Shown in pieces: positions 1 to 6,289 of a stretch of 7,688 bases of DNA. Made by a program: the position numbers and the translations under genes. Within the stretch, counting starts at the first letter, position 1, and the number at the start of each line of letters is the position of its first letter. Origin of the DNA: Dokdonella_A sp039926425 (GTDB lineage Bacteria; Pseudomonadota; Gammaproteobacteria; Xanthomonadales; Rhodanobacteraceae); NCBI RefSeq assembly GCF_039926425.1, contig NZ_JBDSWZ010000305.1:1-7688 (forward strand), written 5' to 3'. Below the pieces are notes generated by a model. The model was not told the origin of the DNA. It was given only the letters and a program-made list of their open reading frames with translations, and ran no database searches.

Positions 1-1776
1 GAAGTTCACGGCCCCGGCCGTCACCTGCGAGCGCCAGTTCATGTTGGGATTTGCGTCACCGATGTACGCGCTACGCCCGGTTGCCTCCCGACCTGCCGGA
101 AGCGGAATGCTGAGGCTGTCGAAGCCCTTGTTGCTCAGCACGCGCAGGTTCGGTTCCGCACCCGACGTCGTCGCGCGCGAGAAATCGAGGTTCTGCACCG
201 CATAGTTGTAGCGCCACTTTCCGCCGCCAAGATCCGTCACCTTCACTGCGACCTTTGCGTGCCCCTCGGCGACCGCGAGTTCGGTGTTCATCGAATTGGC
301 CGGCGGTGCTGACGGGTCAACCCATCGATCAACGGCCGCACCAAGGCGATAATTCGATCCGCCGGTCAGCGACCACTGCGAGCCGGAGAACTGCGGATTG
401 ACGGTTTCCGTCGCCATCGAGTTGTAGATGTTGATGTCTCCGCGCGCGGCGTACCACGACTCGAACAGAAACGTGACTCCGTCACCCGACGCGTGCTTGA
501 GCTTGCCTTCGGGCGTCTTCAGGCGCTGCGTCCACGCCGTATTGCCGCTGCTGTCCTGACTGCCATCGCAGTTTGGATCAAAGATCGAGCCGCAGCGTCC
601 CCATTGGCCCGTCGCCGGAATGATTTCCGAGCGCGGCCCCATGTCACCCGGGCTGTCGTTGTTGCCGACTCCGTAGGTGTCACCGCAACCGAGACCAAGC
701 GCGTGGCTGTCGAAGCAGCTGTCCATGCAACCCTGGTTGATCGTCAGGAACGCGTGCTTCACGCCCGACCTGCCAACCTGCTCGATTACGCCCGTATTCG
801 CATTGATCCGATAGAGATTCCAGATCAGATACGGATGCTGGTCGTTGTTGTACGGTGCGTTGTTACCACTGAACTTCGAGTACCAGGCGACGTTCGCGGT
901 GTACAGCGCTGCGCTGGTACCGAGCGGATCGCCGGCAATCGTCGCGACTGCAGTGCCGTCGTTCTTGTTGTTGACAAGAGTGGACGAGGGCGCGAACGAC
1001 GCGGTGCCCGATCCGTCCGGACCGGTGCAGGTGAGACATCCGGTCGGGCTGACCGAAAAGCTCTGCATGAAAAGGTCTGCCTGGTAAACCGATCCGGCAT
1101 GGTTGGGAACGGCGACGCCGGGCCACGGTGTTGGCGAGCACACGCGATCCGGCTCGGGATCGGCCCCGACGATGTTCACTTCGGTATTCATCGCCATGTC
1201 TGCCAGTTCCCAGCCTTCCGATTCGGGCGCGCCCAATCGTGCGGCAAGCGCAGCCGTCACCCGCAGGTCGGCTGCGCGAATCGCCAGCGTCCGGTTGCCG
1301 TCGGCGAGTTCGAACATCACGCGGTCACTGAAGAACCAGACCTTGCCGTCGCTGCTGACGAGATCAAGGATCTTCGGATCGCTCGCGCGCACGCGCAAGC
1401 TGAAATCACGAAGGTCGATCGTGCTGCCATCGTTCAAATGCAGAACATACCCACCGCGCATCTGCAGCGAGCCGCCGTTGAATTGTTGCAGGGAGCCGTT
1501 CTTCACGCTGAACTGCAGCCCGTCGGTCTGACGAACCTGAAACCACTCGTGTTGGCGATAGTCCGTGATGGCAACCTTGGCGGTTGCGCTATCGAGCTTG
1601 ACGCCGAGGTTCTGCAGCAAGTCGTGATTCCAGCGCATGCCCATCGAGCCACCCCACGCAGACCAGGTCTGCTGCCCGGTTGCAGTGTTGGCCTTGAAGG
1701 TCTTCTCGATCGTTCCTGCGTAAGCGGTGGAACCACACGCCGCTGCAATGAACGCACACAATGCCAGTCGCTTCAT
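1..1776 (-). CDS. Exported Cys-containing protein of unknown function, partial (paralogue of 4091-6199)
   Basis: The frame is open for 592 codons from ATG at 1776 to the left edge, so the C-terminus is missing. I do not recognise a named family. The N-terminus MKRLALCAFIAAACGSTAYA is a typical signal peptide, probably cleaved after residue 20 (AYA|GT). C14 sits in a poor lipobox (AAAC), so a lipoprotein is less likely. The protein aligns along its length with the 4091-6199 product. Shared blocks include TIDLRDFSLR (about 119-128), PYNNDQHPYLIWNLYR (308-323), KHAFLTIN (340-347), PRSEIIP (381-387), WGRCGSIFDPNCDG (392-405), DINIYNSMA (447-455), KWRYNYAVQNLDF (520-532) and EPNLRVLSNKGF (541-552). 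Cysteines at 350, 354 and 364 precede a GDTYGVGNNDS segment. The acidic DPNCDGSQD loop could bind calcium (inference). There is no CxxCH haem motif. By alignment about 65 residues are missing, including the place where the partner has DRVFSNGFE. A GGGG stretch (1783-1786) six bases before ATG is a weak ribosome site. Likely periplasmic, surface or secreted. Confidence 0.9.
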   Translation of the reverse strand, partial: MKRLALCAFIAAACGSTAYAGTIEKTFKANTATGQQTWSAWGGSMGMRWNHDLLQNLGVKLDSATAKVAITDYRQHEWFQVRQTDGLQFSVKNGSLQQFNGGSLQMRGGYVLHLNDGSTIDLRDFSLRVRASDPKILDLVSSDGKVWFFSDRVMFELADGNRTLAIRAADLRVTAALAARLGAPESEGWELADMAMNTEVNIVGADPEPDRVCSPTPWPGVAVPNHAGSVYQADLFMQSFSVSPTGCLTCTGPDGSGTASFAPSSTLVNNKNDGTAVATIAGDPLGTSAALYTANVAWYSKFSGNNAPYNNDQHPYLIWNLYRINANTGVIEQVGRSGVKHAFLTINQGCMDSCFDSHALGLGCGDTYGVGNNDSPGDMGPRSEIIPATGQWGRCGSIFDPNCDGSQDSSGNTAWTQRLKTPEGKLKHASGDGVTFLFESWYAARGDINIYNSMATETVNPQFSGSQWSLTGGSNYRLGAAVDRWVDPSAPPANSMNTELAVAEGHAKVAVKVTDLGGGKWRYNYAVQNLDFSRATTSGAEPNLRVLSNKGFDSLSIPLPAGREATGRSAYIGDANPNMNWRSQVTAGAVNF

Positions 1777-1808
1777 TGGATACCCCGATTGGTTGACCGA
1801 TGGATCGA

Positions 1809-1828
1809 TGGCGTTCGCACGAACGCCA
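1809..1828. repeat. Perfect inverted repeat, 9-bp arms with 2-base centre
   Basis: The arms tggcgttcg (1809-1817) and cgaacgcca (1820-1828) are exact reverse complements around a CA centre. The element lies 33 bases upstream of the minus-strand start at 1776. The near-symmetric form suits either a dimeric regulator's operator or a leader hairpin. The sequence alone does not separate these. Confidence 0.6.
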
Positions 1829-1839
1829 ACCGGATGTTC

Positions 1840-1894
1840 GAGTGCAAGCAGCGATTCGCGCGACGGATCCGCGCTGCGGTCCGTCGATGCACTC
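1840..1894. repeat. Nested inverted repeats forming a two-part stem
   Basis: The outer arms gagtgca (1840-1846) and tgcactc (1888-1894) are perfect complements. They enclose a strong inner hairpin: cgacgga (1861-1867) pairs with tccgtcg (1880-1886), and ccgc (1869-1872) pairs with gcgg (1876-1879), with one bulged base at 1868 and a 3-base loop. The inner stem has 11 pairs. Position, between the cytochrome stop and the next gene's start, suggests a leader RNA structure, a Rho-independent-like element without a U-tract, or an mRNA-stabilising hairpin. Confidence 0.5.
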
Positions 1895-1931
1895 CATTGC
1901 GGAATGGCTCCCGCCGATTCTCGCTGAACGA

Positions 1932-1949
1932 GCCCGCCTGACCGCGGGC
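1932..1949. repeat. GC-rich hairpin downstream of the cytochrome gene
   Basis: gcccgc (1932-1937) and gcgggc (1944-1949) pair perfectly around a 6-base loop. A smaller alternative stem, ctcg/cgag (1920-1923 and 1929-1932), abuts it. The hairpin lies about 65 bases after the cytochrome stop on the minus strand. The following minus-strand bases are not T-rich, so it is a poor intrinsic terminator. Confidence 0.35.
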
Positions 1950-1973
1950 AACCCCCGAACGCTATCACTGAAT

Positions 1974-1999
1974 GTGCCTCGTTGACCACCGCAAGGCAC
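1974..1999. repeat. Inverted repeat just after the cytochrome stop
   Basis: gtgcct (1974-1979) and aggcac (1994-1999) pair perfectly across a 14-base loop, 15 bases past the stop codon of the minus-strand cytochrome gene. It could protect the 3' end of the message. The long loop and lack of a T-run make terminator function uncertain. Confidence 0.3.
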
Positions 2000-2014
2000 G
2001 CTTTCCACTATTTC

Positions 2015-3973
2015 TCAGCGTGTCGTGGTGGCCGACGCGGTCTGCATGATCTCCGGTGGGGACTTGCCGTATTGCGGCGCTGCAGCATCATCGAATCCGT
2101 CTGCAAACACGCGGTCCGGAAGGGGCGAATCGTTCCACAGATCGTACGCATACTGTCCACGTGACTTGTCCTGCGGACCCGCGGTGAACGGACGGTTTGT
2201 GCTGCCCATGCACATCGTGTTCTCGGCCGGCGTCGCGTTGGCGATCGCCTCGTCGCGGAGGAACTCCATGTAGTCCTTGCTCGACGTCTGGTAATAGAGA
2301 CGAGCAGTGGCAGTCAGTGGCCCGACCGTCCCTGACGGTACGGGCAAGGTATAGGTTGTCGCATCGAAATTGACGAGCACGCCGGAACCCGGTGTTGTTT
2401 CCGGATAGGTGAAACCGACCGGTCGAGTTTCGTAGCCGTTCGGATCGTCTCCGGTTGCGGGCTTGAAGCCCAGTGGCGGAATGCGGTTGTCCTTGGCAAT
2501 GCAGTCGTTGAGGACGAAATGGAACATCGACTTGCCCGCGCTGTTTTCCACGTCGCACTCGTTCGTGCCGAGATGATTGAAGATGCCCTGCTGGATTTCG
2601 TACACACGCGCCTGCGAATCGATCGTCAGAACCCCGGTTGCCGTGTTGTACGCACCGCTCTCGAACACCAGCCCGCCATTGGCATCGTGTACCTGCAGGT
2701 TCAGCCACATGCGGCGTCCTTCCGCGTAGCCGGTCGGCAACTTGTGGCCGCTGTCGTTGGTCACCTTGACCGCGACGTTCATCGTACCCGCGACAGCGCT
2801 CGGCGGTGAGTAGGACTGGATCGTCGTCGTTACCGATGCCGCGCTACCGAGCATTTCGCGCGCCCAAGCCACGGTCTGGTCATAGGAAGACGAACGATCC
2901 GTGCCGCCATTGTCTTCGATCCCCTGCCCATACTCGCCCTTGATGATTCCGGGCACCCAGGTGTTGCCGCCAACGAACTCGTGCGCCGGGAGATTGCCTG
3001 TGCGACTGGGAAACCCGGAGAAGGAGCACGCGGATGCGTCCGGATCCTCACTCTCGGGCATGTGGCAGTTCTGGCAGGTCTGCTGCGGCGTCTGCGCAAA
3101 CTGGCTCTGCTGCCATTCGTTGAAGGTGCGCTCGATCGGGAACGGTCGCGTCGTGTCGGTGCCGTCGTTGAGCTTGAGCGTTTTCAGCGGACCCGCATCG
3201 GTGTCGGGCGTCGAGACATTGTGGCAGACGGCGCAGTTCGCACTCTGCGAATGGTAGTCGGACTGCACCCACGGATGCGGCGGAGTCTGGCCGTCCACGT
3301 TGTAGGTGTAGGGCCCCCGCCTGCACGGTTCGAGTTGGTCCGCCGAGCAGTTGGCATCGTCGATCCACGCATTGCCGTTCTCGAGATAGCCCGGTTGGCC
3401 TTGCGGACCCTGCGGCATCATGCGATGACAAAAGTGGCACGACTCTCCGCTGTAGTCGTTGTCGGTGTTGTCCGCTTTGTCATAGCCGCCCGACAGCAGA
3501 CAACCCGCTGCGCCAAGAGTCACATCGTTGTCCGGATCGCCGAACGTGGCCTTCACAACCCGTCCGCCAAGCCATCCGCGCGGGGTGTGGCAGCGAAGGC
3601 AATAGTCGCCCACACCGGGAACATCCTTGTTGGCGATGTCGAGCGCGGCCCAGAACAGCGGATCACGCGTTGCATTCGCCATCATCGAGCCCGACCACGT
3701 CGAGTACGGCCGAAACGTGGACTGCGTTCCGGAAGTCCCGCGATGGCAGCCGGCGCAGTTGTCGGAATAAATCAGTTCGCTGAAGAGTCCAGGCTGCGTC
3801 CCGTGCGGCGTGAAATCCACACCGCCACCGCCCAGCTGCTGGGACAGCGTCATCCACGATTCCGCGGCGGCGCCCCGCGCGAACGCGTGAGCTGCGCACA
3901 CGGCCAGCGCGCATGCGAGTGCCACGCGAATCAGTCGCCGCGCGGTGCGATTCAATCGGTCATTTGAAGCCAT
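2015..3973 (-). CDS. Exported pentahaem cytochrome c
   Basis: This 652-aa protein carries five CxxCH haem-attachment motifs: CAGCH (73-77), CLRCH (125-129), CHFCH (179-183), CAVCH (247-251) and CQNCH (300-304). The basic-then-hydrophobic start (RLNRTARRLIRVALACALAVCAAHA) is a signal peptide, as expected for haem attachment in the periplasm. Non-motif histidines at 57, 233, 241, 331 and 410 are possible second axial ligands. The C-terminal half has no haem motif. It contains GHKLPTGYAEGRRMWL (409-424), a block I associate with multihaem cytochromes of this type, and then a beta-rich region. Extra cysteines (158, 209, 217, 316, 473, 491, 588) may form disulphides. The segment PDRVFADGFD (619-628) matches the end of the 4091-6199 product but is followed here by a 24-residue polar tail. 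The role is probably electron transfer or a redox reaction; the substrate cannot be told. ATG at 3973 is the first possible start and keeps the signal peptide's charges. No Shine-Dalgarno sequence is evident. Confidence 0.95.
   Translation of the reverse strand: MASNDRLNRTARRLIRVALACALAVCAAHAFARGAAAESWMTLSQQLGGGGVDFTPHGTQPGLFSELIYSDNCAGCHRGTSGTQSTFRPYSTWSGSMMANATRDPLFWAALDIANKDVPGVGDYCLRCHTPRGWLGGRVVKATFGDPDNDVTLGAAGCLLSGGYDKADNTDNDYSGESCHFCHRMMPQGPQGQPGYLENGNAWIDDANCSADQLEPCRRGPYTYNVDGQTPPHPWVQSDYHSQSANCAVCHNVSTPDTDAGPLKTLKLNDGTDTTRPFPIERTFNEWQQSQFAQTPQQTCQNCHMPESEDPDASACSFSGFPSRTGNLPAHEFVGGNTWVPGIIKGEYGQGIEDNGGTDRSSSYDQTVAWAREMLGSAASVTTTIQSYSPPSAVAGTMNVAVKVTNDSGHKLPTGYAEGRRMWLNLQVHDANGGLVFESGAYNTATGVLTIDSQARVYEIQQGIFNHLGTNECDVENSAGKSMFHFVLNDCIAKDNRIPPLGFKPATGDDPNGYETRPVGFTYPETTPGSGVLVNFDATTYTLPVPSGTVGPLTATARLYYQTSSKDYMEFLRDEAIANATPAENTMCMGSTNRPFTAGPQDKSRGQYAYDLWNDSPLPDRVFADGFDDAAAPQYGKSPPEIMQTASATTTR
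2090..2119 (-). other. Coding segment for the DRVFxxGF motif (cytochrome copy)
   Basis: It encodes PDRVFADGFD, residues 619-628 of the cytochrome. The segment matches PDRVFSNGFE, the final ten residues of the neighbouring exported protein. The match stands out because the two proteins are otherwise unrelated. Confidence 0.7.
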
Positions 3974-4025
3974 GGTCGAACATCGTATCGTCGGGAAGGT
4001 CGGCGGGCGCGAGCGCTGACATCAT
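3960..4025 (-). CDS. Possible 21-aa leader ORF overlapping the cytochrome start
   Basis: ATG at 4025 opens a short frame ending in TGA at 3960-3962. It spans the 3' part of the spacer and overlaps the first 14 bases of the cytochrome gene in another frame. The product ends ...DDTMFDHGFK, which resembles the PDRVFADGFD and PDRVFSNGFE motifs (shared D, F, G, F at the same spacing). It could be a translationally coupled leader, the decayed tail of a lost exported gene, or chance. There is no strong ribosome-binding site, so I treat it as tentative. Confidence 0.2.
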   Translation of the reverse strand: MMSALAPADLPDDTMFDHGFK

Positions 4026-4090
4026 GAACGAATGCCCCGCTTCACTGGATGATCCGGGCTGGCGGAACGCGCCGGGACTACGGAAAGGTA
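3974..4090 (-). other. Short spacer between the 702-aa protein gene and the cytochrome gene
   Basis: This 117-bp spacer separates two same-strand genes and contains most of the tentative 21-aa frame. I found no strong hairpin with a T-run and no clear promoter, so cotranscription of the two genes is plausible but not shown. Confidence 0.5.
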
Positions 4091-6199
4091 TCACTCGAAA
4101 CCGTTTGAAAATACCCGGTCGGGCATCGTGCCCGGCCCGAGCAGGCTGATGGTGTACGGGAGTTCGCCTTCGGTGACCGTCGCCGCAGCGACAAGCCCGA
4201 GAGTTGCGGCGGCTGGAGCCGCGCCAGACGTGAACTCGAAGTGGTAGAGAGTACCCCAGTCGAGCGGATTGGCCGACCCTGCACTGCTCCATGTCACTGC
4301 GCCGGCCGACGCACCCGCCGTCCAGTCGTTGCCCGCGTCGTTGTCGATGTCGTCGAAGCGAAGCGCGCTCGCTGTGGCTCCAGCCGGTAACGGCACCGTG
4401 AAGCGGACGAAACCGTGATTGGAGACGAGCTTCAGGTTCGGTTCCGCGGGGTGCGCCGGATCGACACGCACGTGGGCGTAGTCGAAGTTCATCACCGCAT
4501 ACTCGTAGCGCCACTGGCCGGCAGGCAAGGCCGTCGCGCGAACGGCGACGCGGACGCGTCCACGCGGTGTGACCAGTTCCGTGTTGGCCGACGTTGCTGT
4601 CGTTCCCGGTGCAGCCCATCGATTCACCACCGGACCCGGGAAGAAATCGTGGTCCGCCGCAGTGTCGCCGACCAGCGCAATGGACCACGATGCGCCATTT
4701 TTCTGCGGGCGGATCTCGCGGTAGGCCATCGTGTTGTAGATGTTCACGTCATCGCGCACCACGTACCAGTACTCGAAAAAATAGCGCGCGCCGGTGGCAA
4801 GTGGAGCCATCAGGTCACTCTCGCTCACCCGCATGCGATGCATGTAGAGATTCTCCGGTGCAGGGGTGTCGGGGCCATGGCCGTTGCAGTCGGGATCCCA
4901 CATCGAACCGCAGCGGCCCCAGACGCCGCTGTATGGAATCACTTCCGAACGCGGTGCCAGATTGTTCTGCGTCGACGAGCCGTCGGCCTGGTTGTCGTTG
5001 TTGCCGAGCGAATAGGTGTCCTCGCACGTTGGATAGATGATGTGCCCCGAGTCGCACCCGCAGTCGGCGCTGGTACGCGACCAGTTCACTGTCATGAACG
5101 CGTGCTTCACCGCCGATGCGCCGATCTGCCGGATGCGTCCGCTCGCATCGACGCGATAGAGATTCCAGATGAGATAAGGGTGCTGGTCGTTGTTGTACGG
5201 CGGCTGGGGAACGCCGGCGGCGGCATTGTTGAACTTGTCGTACCACGCGACGGCCGTGGTGCCCACATTGCGAAGGCTCGAATCGGGATCGATGACCACC
5301 TCGCCAGTGGTGCTCGTCGCCGTGCACGCACCGCCGGTTCCCAATGGCGGCAATCCGCAACGGCGCGCGTAGACCGAATCGTTGAACCCGGTCCAGCCAT
5401 GCGCGGCATCGTCGTAGATCATCTGGATGTCGGTGACCAGACCGCTGCCGGAAAACGGCGCACTGCAAACTGCCGGTGATTCGGCCCCGTTTCCGCGGTC
5501 GGGTTGCGCATGCGCGCGAAAGCCGAGTCCGCCGATTGGAAGACCGGCGAGTTCCGGCTTTCCGAGTGCCTGCGCGAACGCTGCGGAGAGCCGCAGGTTC
5601 ATGTCGGTCATCGAGAAGATGTCCGCCGTGGGCGGATCGAATCCGTAGTGCGCGTGATCGGCGGTGAACCACACCGTTCCATGCGCATCGACCACGACGA
5701 TCCCTACGCGCGCGGACGGATTCGCGCGCAACGCGAAGCCGCGCAGATCGATGGTGCCGTTGGCGTGGCGCAGCACCAGTCCCGCACCCGAGCGCAGTTC
5801 GCCGCCACCGATTCCGGTGACGCCGCCGCCGCGGTGGAGGATCTCCAGGGCACCGCCATCGAGCAACGGAAACGTGGTCGTGTCGTAGCGTCGACCGGGT
5901 TCGCCGGGCGAGCGGGCCACGGCACCCGGGCTCGCATTGATCTGCACACCGAGTGCCACGAGCGCATCCGGGTTGAAACCGAACGACACCTCGCCACCCC
6001 ACGCGAGCCATGCGCGTTCGGTCGTCACGGTCGACGGGCTTCGCGAAGGCATCAGCGCGTCCTGCAAGGCGCGCGCTTCGTCAGCGCCGGCAACAGGCGC
6101 GGCCGCTGCAATCCACATGGCGAATACGCCGGTGACGAACAGCGTCCGCAAGAGCAATTCCCGTCTGGCTTGGCGAGTGCGGCGAAGCCGCACGATCAT
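4091..6199 (-). CDS. Exported protein of unknown function with C-terminal DRVFSNGFE motif
   Basis: This 702-aa protein belongs to no family I can name. The N-terminus is basic (MIVRLRRTRQARRELLLR) and followed by a hydrophobic stretch ending APVAGA|DE near residue 39, a signal peptide. ATG at 6199 was chosen because it includes the full signal; a later Met at 28 would lose the basic region. It is a paralogue of the 1-1776 product. Shared blocks are GTIDLRGFALR (148-158), PYNNDQHPYLIWNLYR (334-349), KHAFMTVN (365-372), PRSEVIP (416-422), WGRCGSMWDPDCNG (427-440), DVNIYNTMA (484-492), QWRYEYAVMNFDY (562-574) and EPNLKLVSNHGF (586-597). Cysteines at 380, 382, 392, 430 and 438 suggest disulphides or metal binding. 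DPDCNGHGPD looks like a calcium-binding acidic loop (inference). The last residues, PDRVFSNGFE, resemble endings I recall in secreted Xanthomonadales proteins. It is followed 117 bp later by the cytochrome gene. No Shine-Dalgarno sequence is seen. Confidence 0.9.
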   Translation of the reverse strand: MIVRLRRTRQARRELLLRTLFVTGVFAMWIAAAAPVAGADEARALQDALMPSRSPSTVTTERAWLAWGGEVSFGFNPDALVALGVQINASPGAVARSPGEPGRRYDTTTFPLLDGGALEILHRGGGVTGIGGGELRSGAGLVLRHANGTIDLRGFALRANPSARVGIVVVDAHGTVWFTADHAHYGFDPPTADIFSMTDMNLRLSAAFAQALGKPELAGLPIGGLGFRAHAQPDRGNGAESPAVCSAPFSGSGLVTDIQMIYDDAAHGWTGFNDSVYARRCGLPPLGTGGACTATSTTGEVVIDPDSSLRNVGTTAVAWYDKFNNAAAGVPQPPYNNDQHPYLIWNLYRVDASGRIRQIGASAVKHAFMTVNWSRTSADCGCDSGHIIYPTCEDTYSLGNNDNQADGSSTQNNLAPRSEVIPYSGVWGRCGSMWDPDCNGHGPDTPAPENLYMHRMRVSESDLMAPLATGARYFFEYWYVVRDDVNIYNTMAYREIRPQKNGASWSIALVGDTAADHDFFPGPVVNRWAAPGTTATSANTELVTPRGRVRVAVRATALPAGQWRYEYAVMNFDYAHVRVDPAHPAEPNLKLVSNHGFVRFTVPLPAGATASALRFDDIDNDAGNDWTAGASAGAVTWSSAGSANPLDWGTLYHFEFTSGAAPAAATLGLVAAATVTEGELPYTISLLGPGTMPDRVFSNGFE
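4094..4123 (-). other. Coding segment for the C-terminal DRVFxxGF motif
   Basis: It encodes PDRVFSNGFE, the last ten residues of the 702-aa exported protein, directly before TGA. The motif has no hydrophobic helix or basic tail after it, so it is unlike PEP-CTERM, LPXTG or GlyGly-CTERM sorting signals. Confidence 0.65.
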
Positions 6200-6289
6200 G
6201 CTGAAGAGGCTAGCACACCATGCCTGCGCGGCGAACGGCTCGCACGGTCCATCTGGCGCCGACAACGTCAACCGCGTTAGCGTGCGCGG
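6200..6289. promoter_or_regulatory. Divergent intergenic region
   Basis: These 90 bp separate two genes that start in opposite directions, so promoters for both are expected here or just inside the genes. On the minus strand a TTGACG (6266-6271) resembles a -35 box, but no TATAAT-like box lies at the right distance. No clear ribosome site precedes either ATG. Confidence 0.4.

Larger units (their letters stand above)
1777..2014 (-). other. Hairpin-rich spacer between the cytochrome gene and the paralogue gene
   Basis: This 238-bp non-coding stretch lies downstream of the cytochrome stop and upstream of the 1776 start. It contains several perfect inverted repeats, listed separately where strong. 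A further small one is ccatt/aatgg at 1894-1898 and 1903-1907 with a 4-base loop; its first base is shared with the outer stem at 1888-1894. No hairpin is followed by a T-run on the minus strand, so none is a classic intrinsic terminator. I see no convincing -35/-10 pair. The region could hold a terminator plus promoter, or a structured leader of the downstream gene. Confidence 0.5.

Noticed and set aside
1033..1056. CLTC-type cysteine pair in the paralogue as a haem site
   Set aside because: CLTC is followed by Thr rather than His, so it is not a CxxCH haem motif.
493..1941. 482-aa plus-strand open frame
   Set aside because: It is antisense to the paralogue gene, whose protein aligns with the 4091-6199 product and has a signal peptide. 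The plus-strand translation is Arg/Val/Ala-rich with no recognisable domain, typical of GC-rich shadow frames.
1932..1949. Intrinsic terminator for the cytochrome gene
   Set aside because: The hairpin is real but no T-run follows on the minus strand, so it is listed only as a hairpin.
2981..3967. 328-aa plus-strand open frame
   Set aside because: It is antisense to the cytochrome gene with its five haem motifs, and its translation is low-complexity and Arg/Val-rich.
4415..5479. 354-aa plus-strand open frame
   Set aside because: It is antisense to the 702-aa exported protein gene, with no domain or start signal of its own. The same holds for the frame at 5504-6280.
6243..6271. Possible sigma-70 promoter starting with TTGACG on the minus strand
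   Set aside because: The hexamer at the expected -10 position (ACCGTG) does not resemble TATAAT.
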